Shown here: positions 44,142 through 52,763 of the stretch, in pieces
How the letters are laid out: every line of letters starts with the position of its first letter
Numbering within the stretch: position 1 is the stretch's first letter
Origin: Parerythrobacter lacustris
GTDB taxonomy: Bacteria > Pseudomonadota > Alphaproteobacteria > Sphingomonadales > Sphingomonadaceae
Assembly: GCF_024626475.1 (NCBI RefSeq)
Contig: NZ_JANKHH010000008.1
Span: 44,358-108,357, forward strand
Direction: 5' to 3'
Length of the DNA stretch: 64,000 nucleotides
Made by a program: the position numbers and the translations under genes
The notes under the pieces: model-generated
The model's input: only the letters and a program-made list of their open reading frames with translations
Databases searched by the model: none
What the model was told of the DNA's origin: nothing

Positions 44142-45008
44142 TCAGACATATTGCTGTGGAACTCTTGCATTTAAATTTTCCAAAACAATTCGTAGCTCGA
44201 TATGCGCATCGTATGCTTTTCGATCCTTTGTCAGGACTCCATTAAAATAGGTACCGTATGTTGCGATGACACGATCGATTACGTCGTTGCGGATTCTCTT
44301 TGGACTTTGATTTTTTGGACTCCCGCGCCGGACCCAATCCAAGAAATATAGGCTTAGAGAAAGTGAAACACGGACAATGTAAGAGTCGAAATAGGATTTC
44401 GGTGATGGCCTTTTGATCTTTATGTGCGGAGATTTCGCGAATCCCTCGCTCAAAACTCTTGTCATCTCCATTATTTTCTCGATTACGGTAAGGGGTAGCC
44501 TGCCGCGCTTGCGAATTATCTTAAGTTCGTGTTGAGTGAGGTTTCTTGAGATAGATGTAAATAATTCTGGGAGGTCGCCAGCGGCAGCTATCATGCTACC
44601 AAGATGCTGATTTGCTGCTTCTGTGTGGCTTTGAAATGACCTAAATCTCGCGATCGACGAGTCGTCAAAAGTTTCCAAGACCCTGATAGTCCCGTTGAGA
44701 TCACGCTGCGCCCCCGGCCAAATCATTCGATTACCGAATCCAGCTGGACGAGGGTCGATTCCGGCGATTTCTCTTGCACCTCGTAAGTGTAAGACTTGAC
44801 TGGGGAAGTCTGCCGCGACCGATAGTGACGCTCTTAAACCATCAATTGATTGCGGCTTGTATATTTCCATCCATACGAAATCTGGCATTAGCAAATAGTG
44901 GCTTTCGCACGCAGATAGAAAATCTCTGGCAACGCCGGAACTTAAAGCGTTGGTGTCCGCAACCAATCGAGTGTTCGGTCTAATCGGGCCATCAGCAACT
45001 CGACTCAA
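44142..45008 (-). CDS. AT-rich PIN-like nuclease-domain protein
   Basis: A 288-aa protein with a PIN-domain pattern: Asp18-x-Asn20 in LVADTNALSSG, Glu48 in FVWMEIYKP, acidic residues 242-245 (NDVIDR) and the terminal TKDR at 260-263 before KAYDAH. This suggests a metal-dependent RNase, as in VapC toxins or PIN-like defence proteins, but the protein is twice VapC size, with a large helical middle (about 80-230). GC and codon use are well below those of neighbours. There is no ATG: TTG at 45008, two bases after the acyl-AMP ligase stop, is the only sensible start. No antitoxin gene is seen. Confidence 0.6.
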   Translation of the reverse strand: MSRVADGPIRPNTRLVADTNALSSGVARDFLSACESHYLLMPDFVWMEIYKPQSIDGLRASLSVAADFPSQVLHLRGAREIAGIDPRPAGFGNRMIWPGAQRDLNGTIRVLETFDDSSIARFRSFQSHTEAANQHLGSMIAAAGDLPELFTSISRNLTQHELKIIRKRGRLPLTVIEKIMEMTRVLSEGFAKSPHIKIKRPSPKSYFDSYIVRVSLSLSLYFLDWVRRGSPKNQSPKRIRNDVIDRVIATYGTYFNGVLTKDRKAYDAHIELRIVLENLNARVPQQYV

Positions 45009-45010
45009 TC

Positions 45011-46765
45011 CTATGCCGCCTCGAGCACCGGCAGGGGCTGGATTTCGCCCGCGAGATACAGCCGTTTCGCCTTCGCCCGGCTGAGCTTGCCCGAGCTGGT
45101 GCGCGGCAGGGTGCGCGGGGGGACCAGTTCGACCACGCAGTTCATGCCGGTGATCGAGCGGACCTTGTCGCGGATCTGTTCGTGAAGGCGGGTGCGCTCT
45201 TCCGGATCCGACACGCGGCAATGGACCAGCACGGCGGGGGCTTCCTCGCCGCTTTCGGTCTCGATGCTGAAGGCGGCGATGTCGCCGTGGTTGAAGCCGG
45301 GCAGCTGCTCCACCGCCCATTCGATATCCTGCGGCCAGTGGTTCTTGCCGTTGATGATGATCATGTCCTTCGCCCGGCCGACGATGAACAGGTACCCGTC
45401 CGCCATGTAGCCCATGTCGCCGGTGTCGAGCCAGCCATCTACCAGGCAGTCGTTGGTCGCTTCCTCGTTGCGGAAGTAGCTGTGCATCACGCTCTTGCCG
45501 CGGCACCACACCTTGCCGATCTGGTGATCGCGCTTGGCGGCATCGTTCTCGCCGCGGATTACGACTTCCATCCCGTCGATCGGCTTGCCGCAATTGACAA
45601 TCGCGCGGTAGCGTGCGGGGCGCGACAGGTCGCCGCGGGTGCCCGACAATCGCTCTTCCTCGACCAGCTCGACCCGGATCCCCTCACCCGGCGGCATCAC
45701 GGTGACCGCGAGTGTCGCCTCGGCGAGGCCATACGACGGGGTAAAGGCGCTTGCCTTGAAACCGGCATCGGCGAAGGCGTTGACGAAGTTCTGCATCACG
45801 TCGGGCCGGATCATGTCCGCCCCGTTGCCCGCGATGCGCCAACGCGACAGATCGAACCGGTCGCTCACGTGGCTCTGGCTGGAGATGCGGCGCGCGCAGA
45901 TGTCGTAGCCGAAGGTCGGCGAGTAACTCAGCGTGGTGCCTTGATTGCGGCTGATCAGGTCGAGCCAGGCGAGCGGGCGGCGCGCGAAATGCTCGGTCTT
46001 GATATAGTCGATCGACGCCTGGTTCGCGATCACCGAGAGGAAGCAGCCGACCAGCCCCATGTCATGGTACCACGGCAGCCAGCTGACCACGCGGTCGTTC
46101 TCGCGGAATTTCATCGAGGTCGAATGCCCGCGCAGATTGTGCAGCAACGCCTCGTGGGTCACCGCGACGCCGGTCGGGAAGCGGGTCGAGCCGGAGGAAT
46201 ACTGCAGATAACAGATATCGTCCGGCGATGCCTCGGGCAGAACCACGTCCGCTGCCTCGCGCCGGGCAAAGCTGTCCCAGTCGGTCCCTTCGCAGCCCTG
46301 CCGGTCAGCGGCGGCCTGCGCCATTTCGGCGATTTCGGGGGGATAGATGAGGATCTTGGGGTCGGAGCTTTCGAGCTGGACCGCCAGCTGGTCGATATAG
46401 CCGTCCTTCCCGCCGAACCCGGTCGGCAGGGGCAGCGGCACCGGCCATGCGCCGGTGTAGATGCAGGCACAGAACAGCGCGGCGAATTCGGGGCAGGTTT
46501 CCGCGATCAGCGCGACGCGATCGTTCTTGCCGATGCCCGAGGCGACCATGCGGCGCGCCATGACCAGCGCATCCTCGCGCATCTGGCGGTAGGGGTAGAC
46601 GCGCTCGAGCGTCCCGCGCATGTCGTGGAAGTTCAGTCCTTTTTCCGACCTGGCGGCGTAGTCGATCGCTTCGCTGAAGGTGGCAAAGTCCGACCGACGG
46701 CGCGGCAGGTCGCAGTCATTGGGCGTCGGCACAAGCGTGGCGTCGTTCATGGTGTCTGCGGTCAT
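45011..46765 (-). CDS. Fatty acyl-AMP ligase (FAAL-type)
   Basis: A 584-aa adenylating enzyme that activates long-chain fatty acids as acyl-adenylates and transfers them to an acyl carrier protein. The P-loop-like motif YLQYSSGSTRFPTG is at 187-199; the acyl-AMP pocket YHDMGLVGCFLS and the catalytic lysine near the C terminus (RTSSGKLSRAKAKR) are intact. The VFS/WLPWYHDMGLVG pattern and overall length place it with FAALs rather than acyl-CoA synthetases. No ACP or polyketide synthase is adjacent, so the acceptor is elsewhere. A stand-alone gene; divergent from recX. Confidence 0.85.
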   Translation of the reverse strand: MTADTMNDATLVPTPNDCDLPRRRSDFATFSEAIDYAARSEKGLNFHDMRGTLERVYPYRQMREDALVMARRMVASGIGKNDRVALIAETCPEFAALFCACIYTGAWPVPLPLPTGFGGKDGYIDQLAVQLESSDPKILIYPPEIAEMAQAAADRQGCEGTDWDSFARREAADVVLPEASPDDICYLQYSSGSTRFPTGVAVTHEALLHNLRGHSTSMKFRENDRVVSWLPWYHDMGLVGCFLSVIANQASIDYIKTEHFARRPLAWLDLISRNQGTTLSYSPTFGYDICARRISSQSHVSDRFDLSRWRIAGNGADMIRPDVMQNFVNAFADAGFKASAFTPSYGLAEATLAVTVMPPGEGIRVELVEEERLSGTRGDLSRPARYRAIVNCGKPIDGMEVVIRGENDAAKRDHQIGKVWCRGKSVMHSYFRNEEATNDCLVDGWLDTGDMGYMADGYLFIVGRAKDMIIINGKNHWPQDIEWAVEQLPGFNHGDIAAFSIETESGEEAPAVLVHCRVSDPEERTRLHEQIRDKVRSITGMNCVVELVPPRTLPRTSSGKLSRAKAKRLYLAGEIQPLPVLEAA

Positions 46766-46897
46766 ATTTTCTGGTTCGAAACCCGTCCCTTAAGGGGCAC
46801 CCCCTGCGCCCGTTTGTCGGTTTGGTGTGCTTCTAGTCGCGTTGCTGCCAATTTCAAACTTTCCCATTTCCCAATGACTGTGGCACGAATATGGCCG

Positions 46898-47467
46898 ATG
46901 ACCGACAGTGCCATAACAGGAAAGCGCCGGAAGGGGCCTCCCAAACCCCTGAATAGCGAGCGTTTACGCGATCTTGCGCTGTCCTATCTGGCGCGATTTT
47001 CCACCAGTGCGGCGAAACTGGAAGCCTATCTGGCGCGCAAATTGCGCGAGCGCGGGTGGGAAGGGGAAGGGCAGCCGGACATCCACGGCCTTGTCGCGCG
47101 CTATGTCGAGCTCGGCTATGTCGACGATGCCGCCTATGCCCGGGCGCAAGCCGGGTCGCTGCTGCGGCGCGGTTATGGCGCGCGGCGGGTGGGGCAGGCG
47201 CTGCATGCGGCGGGCATCGCCGAGCCGATCCGTGCTGAAGTTGATCCTGCAGAATTCGCCCGGCGCGAGGCCGCGCTGGCATTGGCGCGCAAACGGCGCT
47301 TCGGCCCCTTTTTCGACGGGGCGATCGAGCGCGACCGGCGCGAGAAGCAGGTCGCAGCCATACTGCGTGCAGGCCACGTTTACGACCATGCGCGCCGGGT
47401 GATCGACGCATCGAGCGAAGCCGAGCTCGAAGAATGGTTGGATGAAGCGCGCGACGGAGTAGATTGA
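46898..47467 (+). CDS. recX: RecX-like regulatory protein
   Basis: A 189-aa helical protein of the RecX family, which inhibits RecA filament formation. The three tandem three-helix units are visible: LRDLALSYLARFSTSAAKLEAYL, then LVARYVELGYVDDAAYARAQAGSLLRRGYG with RRVGQAL, then KRRFGPFF and REKQVAAILRAGH. recA is not next to it, which is common in alphaproteobacteria. The start at 46898 (MTDSAITGKRRKG) is preferred, with 46874 as an alternative. The lipoprotein gene starts four bases after its stop. Confidence 0.83.
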   Translation: MTDSAITGKRRKGPPKPLNSERLRDLALSYLARFSTSAAKLEAYLARKLRERGWEGEGQPDIHGLVARYVELGYVDDAAYARAQAGSLLRRGYGARRVGQALHAAGIAEPIRAEVDPAEFARREAALALARKRRFGPFFDGAIERDRREKQVAAILRAGHVYDHARRVIDASSEAELEEWLDEARDGVD

Positions 47468-47471
47468 AAGC

Positions 47472-47960
47472 ATGACCAATCCGATCCGATTCGCCGCGCT
47501 GTTCGCAGCCTCGCTCGCCCTCTTCGCCTGCTCGCCGCAGCAGGCTGCCGAAGCTGCTCCGGCCGAAGCGAGCGCCAAGGTGCACCCCGTGTCCGGCCTC
47601 GAGGTTGTGCCGCTCACCGTAACCAGCGGTTCGAAAGTCCACCGCTTCAGGGTCGAGGTTGCGGCGAGCGGCGCGGAGCAGCGCCAGGGGCTGATGTTCC
47701 GCACCGAGCTCGGCCCCGACGAAGGGATGATCTTCCCCTATGCCGCGCCGCAGCAGCTCAGCTTCTGGATGAAGAACACCCCGCTGCCGCTCGACATCAT
47801 CTTCATCGCCGACGGCCGCATCCTCAACATCGCGGCGCAGACCGAACCCTATTCGCTCGATTCGGTCGCCTCGGTCGGGATGGGCGATCTGGTGCTGGAG
47901 ATTCCCGGCGGGCGCGCGGCCGAGCTGGGGATCAAGCCGGGCGACACGGTCGACTACTGA
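47472..47960 (+). CDS. DUF192 lipoprotein
   Basis: A 162-aa protein with a lipoprotein signal (MTNPIRFAALFAASLALFAC, lipidated Cys20), an Ala/Glu linker and a DUF192 domain (about 60-160). Family features: RVEVAASGAEQRQGLMFRTEL, DEGMIFPYAAPQQLSFWMKNTPLPLDIIFIA, and MGDLVLEIPGGRAAELGI. The domain's function is unknown; it is a compact beta fold. It follows recX by four bases and is probably co-transcribed with it. Confidence 0.9.
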   Translation: MTNPIRFAALFAASLALFACSPQQAAEAAPAEASAKVHPVSGLEVVPLTVTSGSKVHRFRVEVAASGAEQRQGLMFRTELGPDEGMIFPYAAPQQLSFWMKNTPLPLDIIFIADGRILNIAAQTEPYSLDSVASVGMGDLVLEIPGGRAAELGIKPGDTVDY

Positions 47961-48022
47961 TCGCTGGCAAAGCACCGCATTGCCGCTTGGCCCGTGCCCG
48001 CTAATCGGCTAATCGCGCCGCC

Positions 48023-48421
48023 ATGGGTATCCTCGGAAAGATCTTCACCTGGTGGGATGGTGCCACCATCGGCACGCATCTGTGGAGCTGGCGCAAGGGC
48101 GAGCAGGTCGGAACCGATGCGCAGGGCAACACCTACCACCGCAGCCGCAAGCGCGGCGAAGGCGTGCAGGAACGCCGCTGGGTGATCTACAACGGTGCCA
48201 ACGACGCCAGCCGCGTGCCGGCGGAATGGCATGGCTGGCTGCACGGTTCATTCGGCGATGTGCCGGAAAGCCATCTGCCCCCGCCGCGCATCTGGGAGGT
48301 CGACTACACCCCCAACGCGACCGGCACCGCGCAGGCCTATCGACCGATGGGCGCGCTCGAACGCGGCGGCAAGCGCGCGCGGGCCGACGGCGACTACGAA
48401 GCCTGGTCGCCCGAAGGCTGA
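48023..48421 (+). CDS. NADH:ubiquinone oxidoreductase subunit NDUFA12-like
   Basis: A 132-aa accessory subunit of respiratory complex I. It carries the family core GTDAQGNTYHRSR...RRWVIYNG and EWHGWLHG, with VDYTPNATGTAQAYRP near the C terminus. In alphaproteobacteria this gene is normally outside the nuo operon, as here. The DUF2155 gene starts two bases after its stop. Confidence 0.93.
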   Translation: MGILGKIFTWWDGATIGTHLWSWRKGEQVGTDAQGNTYHRSRKRGEGVQERRWVIYNGANDASRVPAEWHGWLHGSFGDVPESHLPPPRIWEVDYTPNATGTAQAYRPMGALERGGKRARADGDYEAWSPEG

Positions 48422-48423
48422 CC

Positions 48424-49014
48424 ATGGCGGTTCGGGCGCTCTCGATTTCGGCGGCTGGCATCGCGCTGCTCGCAGGCTGCGGCACCGAAGCGCCGCCCAA
48501 GCCCAAGGCGCCCGAGACCGAAATCCCCGACGAACTGCGCACCCAGGCTGCCACGCGCGCCGCGATAGAGGGCGAGATCGGCACCCCGATGGCCGAGCGG
48601 GTGGCGACGCTGGGCCTGCTCAACAAGCGCAACAATCTGACGCAGGAGCTGGAGATGAAGCCGGGCGAATCGCGCCGGGTCGGCGACGTGATCGTCCGCC
48701 TGTCGGCCTGCGAGCGCACCGCGCCGTGGGAAATGCCGGCCGAAACCGGGGCCTTCGTCCAGGTGCTGGTGCGCGACAAGGCGAGCGAGGAATGGCGCCG
48801 CGTCCACTCCGGCTGGCTGTTCAGGAACTCGCCCAGCCTCAATGTGGTCGAGCACCCGATCTACGATGTCTGGGTGAAGGACTGCGCGATGAGCTTCCCG
48901 GGCGAGGAAGAGGCTCCGCCCAAACCCGCCGCGTCGGGTTCGCCTGCGTCGCGCCCGTCGCCTTCGCCGTCTCCCACCCCCAGCCCCTCTGCCTCGGCAA
49001 CCACTGCGCCATAG
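48424..49014 (+). CDS. DUF2155 exported protein with Pro/Ser-rich tail
   Basis: A 196-aa lipoprotein (MAVRALSISAAGIALLAGC, Cys19) with the DUF2155 domain: ELEMKPGESRRVGDVIVRLSACERTAPWE, FVQVLVRD, HSGWLFRNSPSLNVVEHPIYDVWVKDC. Residues 159 onward are a low-complexity Pro/Ser/Ala repeat (SPSPSPTPSPSASATTAP). The tail-coding DNA overlaps the aat gene tail on the opposite strand by 154 bases (48861-49014), so both proteins have unusually composed C termini. Confidence 0.88.
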   Translation: MAVRALSISAAGIALLAGCGTEAPPKPKAPETEIPDELRTQAATRAAIEGEIGTPMAERVATLGLLNKRNNLTQELEMKPGESRRVGDVIVRLSACERTAPWEMPAETGAFVQVLVRDKASEEWRRVHSGWLFRNSPSLNVVEHPIYDVWVKDCAMSFPGEEEAPPKPAASGSPASRPSPSPSPTPSPSASATTAP

Positions 49015-49628
49015 GCCTCGAGCAGGCGCATCGCCGGCGCACCGCGCGCCGCCGCCAGCCGTTCGAGATATTTCGCCTGCGGCAGTTCGACCGCACCGAG
49101 CGAGGCGAGGTGATCGGTCATGAACTGGCAGTCGAGCAGGCGGTAACCGCTGCGCCGCATCAACGCGACGAGCCAAGCCAGCGCCACTTTGGAGGCATTG
49201 TCCGCGCGGCTGAACATGCTCTCGCCGCAGAACACCTGATCGAAAGCGACCCCGTAGAGACCGCCGACCAGCTCGCCCCCGTCCCAGCATTCGATCGAAT
49301 GTGCGTAGCCCGCCTCGTGCAGGCGGAAATAGCTCGCCGCGATACGCTGGCTGATCCAGCTGTCGGGATGGTCCGCGCGCGGCGCGGCGCAGAGGCTCAC
49401 CACATCGGTAAAGGCGGCGTCGATGGTCACCCGGAACCGGTCGCGGCGGAGCAGCTTGCGCAGCGTCTTCGAACAGCGGAAACCGCCGAGCGGCAGGATC
49501 GCGCGCTGCTTCGGCTCGACCCAGAAGATCTCCGGATCGTCGCGCGCGTCGGCCATCGGGAAGATCCCGCTGCGATAGGCGAGCAGCAACGTCTCCGGCG
49601 GGATCAGCGGGAAGGCGGGGGCATGCAT
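48861..49628 (-). CDS. aat: Leucyl/phenylalanyl-tRNA-protein transferase
   Basis: A 255-aa N-end-rule enzyme that adds Leu or Phe to proteins with basic N termini. Family motifs are LLAYRSGIFPMAD, FWVEPKQRAILPL, WISQRIAASYFRLHEAGYAHSIECWDG, LVGGLYGVAFDQVFCGESMFSR and RLLDCQFMTDHLASLGA. The conserved enzyme ends near residue 212; the last 40 residues (GVGDGEGDGRDAGEPDAAGLG) are a Gly/Asp-rich extension encoded antisense to the DUF2155 Pro/Ser tail. tRNA-Trp lies 115 bases upstream on the other strand. Confidence 0.92.
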   Translation of the reverse strand: MHAPAFPLIPPETLLLAYRSGIFPMADARDDPEIFWVEPKQRAILPLGGFRCSKTLRKLLRRDRFRVTIDAAFTDVVSLCAAPRADHPDSWISQRIAASYFRLHEAGYAHSIECWDGGELVGGLYGVAFDQVFCGESMFSRADNASKVALAWLVALMRRSGYRLLDCQFMTDHLASLGAVELPQAKYLERLAAARGAPAMRLLEAYGAVVAEAEGLGVGDGEGDGRDAGEPDAAGLGGASSSPGKLIAQSFTQTS

Positions 49629-49743
49629 GGCCGCGCCACCATAGGCGCGCAGCTTGCCAAGCGATAGGCCACCGCGGCGATAGCGCGCGCCTTTCGCGCC
49701 TTGCCAAGCACGGCGGGCCGCTCTAAGGGCGGCATCCGCCTGC

Positions 49744-49819
49744 AGGGGTGTAGCTCAGCTGGTAGAGCATCGGTCTCCAAAACCGAGGGCCACGGGTTCG
49801 AATCCTGTCACCCCTGCCA
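49744..49819 (+). tRNA. tRNA-Trp (anticodon CCA)
   Basis: A complete 76-base cloverleaf: acceptor AGGGGTG/CACCCCT, D arm AGCTCAGCTGGTAGAGC, anticodon stem TCGGT/ACCGA with loop CTCCAAA, T arm CACGGGTTCGAATCCTGTC, encoded GCCA end. In related genomes tRNA-Trp directly precedes secE-nusG; here a restriction-modification unit and a spacer of about 3.3 kb intervene. Confidence 0.97.
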
Positions 49820-50081
49820 TTTCTTTTGAATTGTTATATTTCGCCCCCTTTGAGGGGGAATAGAGCTGCGTCTGTGGGCGAGCCTGTGGGCCAGTTTTGT
49901 GCACGGAAATGTAGAGGAGACTCGCTGTGTCGCCTCCATCTCTGAAGACACCTTCGCCGAATTCCTCAATGCAGACAGAAGCAACGGCGCTAATTCCCGC
50001 ATTGTGGCGGAGCGCAAGTGAGGTGAGTCTGTCCCGTTACACGGGGCAAGTTGGCAGAGAGAGCCCAGCCTGAATTTGCGT
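49820..50081. other. Gene-free DNA directly 3' of tRNA-Trp
   Basis: 262 bases with no convincing gene. It contains two close copies of CTGTGGGC (49872 and 49884), a spacing of one helical turn, resembling arm-type integrase sites. There is no visible integrase. I could not find a second copy of the tRNA 3' end that would mark an att site. Confidence 0.45.
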
Positions 50082-51065
50082 CTACTGTGGGAGGTTTGGA
50101 GTAAGGTCCAAACGTCCAGCATGAAAATCATCATGGTGCACGTTGCAAAGGGTCAAGAGGTTTGGTGCCTTGTTGCTTCCCCCCTTTACATGTTCCTCGA
50201 TGTGATGAAGCTCAAGCAGCCTGCGCGGATCGTCTTTATGAGCTTTGTCTCGGGTCCAGCCGCAAACACGGCAAGCGAATTGGTCACGTTCTAGGACTTC
50301 TACTCGCACAGCATCAGGAATCTTCCGGTCGTGCTCGTAGGTCTGCCGATCCTCCTCGAGCACGTAACTCCCAATCGGCAGATCAGTACGTCCCTGCTGC
50401 ATTGTCATGACGGGCCAACCATTCTCAGTGCGAAGTTCGCGGCTCCGTCGGGTCCACTCTCTCTTGTTGTTAGCAAGATATCGAAGTTCTTCACCCGTCA
50501 CAGGTTGGCCAACGTTGGCGCGGAAGTATTCTAGAAGCTTGTCCTTCACAGAAATCTTCTTCTTACGGATCGAGTTGAGTTGGAGCCATCTGAATGCGGC
50601 ATCACGGTCCTGTTGCGTCCGCACCAAGGCATACTGGTGCGTCTTGATGGTGCGGGGATCGACGCCAAGCAGCTCTTTTAAAGCCGCGGCTTGTCGAGGA
50701 TCATCCTCAGAAATCTGTTGGAAGGTGTTTCCGCTGTAAATCCACCAACCATCTTGAACGCGAAGCTCACGAACTCGACGTGCCCACTCGCCTATCCCAG
50801 ATATTACCATGAGCTCGTCCCCGTCGATCAGGGTCACAGGGTACTTCTGAAAATAGAGTAGGATTCTCGCCCTGGCACCCCTCGCGTCCTTACGGGTCAC
50901 CAAGGATGAGCCGACGTCCCTTAGTAGGTGAGCGGCCGGAATAAGTGACAGCACCTTCTTCCGTAGATCCGGCTGCGACAGGTTCCGTTCAAATTCGTCA
51001 AGAAGCTCTTTGAGCCGATCCAGTCCATTGGGAATGTTCCTAACGAACTTTGGTTGCCGAGACAT
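50082..51065 (-). CDS. HNH endonuclease with duplicated DNA-binding domain (restriction enzyme candidate)
   Basis: A 327-aa protein with two copies of a winged-helix-like module at about 63-108 and 173-218; the core ELxxxxxxxEWxRRxRELRxxxGW recurs in both. A C-terminal HNH nuclease (about 255-315) carries Cys265/Cys268, the His287-His288 pair, Cys307 and His310/His311, consistent with a zinc-ribbon HNH site. It starts directly after the methyltransferase stop (TAGATG), so the two genes are coupled. It is most likely the nuclease partner of that methyltransferase, with the module pair recognising DNA. Confidence 0.82.
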   Translation of the reverse strand: MSRQPKFVRNIPNGLDRLKELLDEFERNLSQPDLRKKVLSLIPAAHLLRDVGSSLVTRKDARGARARILLYFQKYPVTLIDGDELMVISGIGEWARRVRELRVQDGWWIYSGNTFQQISEDDPRQAAALKELLGVDPRTIKTHQYALVRTQQDRDAAFRWLQLNSIRKKKISVKDKLLEYFRANVGQPVTGEELRYLANNKREWTRRSRELRTENGWPVMTMQQGRTDLPIGSYVLEEDRQTYEHDRKIPDAVRVEVLERDQFACRVCGWTRDKAHKDDPRRLLELHHIEEHVKGGSNKAPNLLTLCNVHHDDFHAGRLDLTPNLPQ

Positions 51066-52136
51066 CTAGGCGGTGGCCTTCAGAGGCTGCAGCATCGAAG
51101 CCACCATTTCGCCTAGTTCCCTCGCAAATGGAGGAGGCACAGCGTTACCAATTTGGCGCGCGACCTCGATTTTTGTGCCCTTGAACTTGAAAGTCTTTGG
51201 AAAACCCATGAGCAGCGCAGCTTCACAATGGGTGATTGGTCTGTGTTCTTCGGGATGAAGATACCGGCCCTTTTCCGGTTTGAAGAACTCGGTTCTGATT
51301 GTCACGGAGGGTCGATCCCACCAGAGGCGCCCGAAAAGGTCTGTTCCCCCCGAGGTCTTCTTGATCCAGCAATTAGGTGTAATCTCTGGCGCGTTCTTTT
51401 GGAGATCGAAGCGATTCCCGCCCGGAGGGACGGCGCGATACCTTGCACGGCTTTTGTCGGTGGGCCGCCTCCCGAAGTGAAGGCCCATGACGTCTTGACC
51501 AAAAATCTCGGCACCCTTCGGCGGTGGAAGGTGACTGATAGTGTCCTTAACAGTTCGCCAAACCGGGAGGTTCGACGACTTGTCCGGTGCTCGATGGGTC
51601 TCCAATGGCGGGAAGACTGGCTTCCCCTCGAAGGCGCCTTCCTTCCAACCTAATACAATCGTCCGTCGCCGTGTTTGAGGCACGCCATAGTTGGCTGTGT
51701 TAAGCACCTCCTCGACGGTCTCAAAGCCCATCTCCTTCGCCTTCGCTTTGATATCAAGCAACTCCGGAGATCGGTAAAGTTCGGCGACGTTCTCCATCAC
51801 AAAGATCGAAGCGCCGGAGAGGCGAACGACTTCCAGAAAGGGCTCCCAAAGTGCTCGTCTTTCATCGCCGACCCTATCGCGGTTTAGCAGGCTAAAGCCT
51901 TGACACGGTGGGCCGCCAATGACGACATCGGCCGGAGGGATGTCTCCGGCTTCAAGCCACTCCTCGATGCCCATGTGGATGGCCGGTCCATTCACGTTCG
52001 CCTTGTGGGTCTCGATAGAGGCAGCGTCGCTGTCGACTGCTGCGACGCACTCGAAGGCCCCACAGAAGGCTTTGTCGACAAATCCGTAAGACATGCCGCC
52101 AGCGCCGCAGAAAAGATCGATCAGCGTCCAACCCAT
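51066..52136 (-). CDS. DNA (cytosine-5-)-methyltransferase of a type II restriction-modification system
   Basis: A 356-aa C5-cytosine methyltransferase. All key motifs are present: FCGAGG at 9-14 (SAM), PPCQGFS at 76-82 with catalytic Cys78, MENV at 114-117, QTRRR, and GNAVPPPFA near the C terminus. The target-recognition region (about 190-290) includes GLHFGRRPTDKSRARYR and a variable segment; the site is unknown. GC is lower than in the core genes around it. It and the HNH gene form one unit inserted between tRNA-Trp and secE. Confidence 0.92.
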   Translation of the reverse strand: MGWTLIDLFCGAGGMSYGFVDKAFCGAFECVAAVDSDAASIETHKANVNGPAIHMGIEEWLEAGDIPPADVVIGGPPCQGFSLLNRDRVGDERRALWEPFLEVVRLSGASIFVMENVAELYRSPELLDIKAKAKEMGFETVEEVLNTANYGVPQTRRRTIVLGWKEGAFEGKPVFPPLETHRAPDKSSNLPVWRTVKDTISHLPPPKGAEIFGQDVMGLHFGRRPTDKSRARYRAVPPGGNRFDLQKNAPEITPNCWIKKTSGGTDLFGRLWWDRPSVTIRTEFFKPEKGRYLHPEEHRPITHCEAALLMGFPKTFKFKGTKIEVARQIGNAVPPPFARELGEMVASMLQPLKATA

Positions 52137-52763
52137 TGGGTCTTAAACTCCGTTTTGGTGCAGCGATGATAGCCACTTGATCCCAGAGAACAATAGTAGA
52201 ACTCGACTTATCCAGCCGAGAAAGAAGCAGGGGTTCAGGGGCGGAGCCGCTCAGGCTTTGAGAGCCACGTAAACGCTGCTGCAAGCGATGACGAGTTGCT
52301 TTGCAATGCTGCTCGCTCCAGCGCCCTGGAGTTCCGGGGACACAATACCTAATTGCGCCGTACCGCCGACCACCACTTCGCCAGCATCGCACACCCGGCA
52401 CAACAAGCCATTTTCCTACACGCCGCGAGCCTGCTAGCCTCCTTCGGTTCTTTGAAAACCGAATCCCCCCCGCTCGCCCGGACACCGCGTGCAACTTTAT
52501 TTGTCATGCGCGCACTGTGCAAAGTTAGCCGCTCTGTTCAGCCTCGCCAGCCGAAGTCTGAACATATTGCCACCTCACTCCGGAACTCCCCGCGAATCCC
52601 AACTCATGCGCGCTGTAGGTTTTTGGTGTCGCCTTCGTGTCGCCTTTCAGCCTTCTCCGCGACCTCTCCGGTCAGCTCACCCGCCATGCCGTTCAGCTTG
52701 CCGCAAGACGAAACGTGCTTTTCTGTCGATCAGTGGAGCAATCCGCGCAACAGGAGGCACATC
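52137..52763. other. Gene-poor stretch between the methyltransferase gene and a small conserved ORF
   Basis: 627 bases with no supported gene. It has a tandem GTGTCGCC pair at 52626 and 52637, one helical turn apart, similar in layout to the pair near tRNA-Trp; it may be an integration remnant. No integrase, transposase or att duplication was found. The first 170 bases may hold the promoter of the restriction-modification unit. Confidence 0.45.

Noticed and set aside
46774-46788. LexA-like box (GTTC-N7-GTCC) in the gap upstream of recX
   Set aside because: One base differs from the alphaproteobacterial GTTC-N7-GTTC motif and it is more than 100 bases from the recX start; too weak to call.
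49808-50134. Minus-strand frame beginning beside tRNA-Trp, suspected integrase remnant
   Set aside because: No catalytic Arg/His/Tyr pattern of tyrosine recombinases is present and the sequence overlaps the tRNA end.
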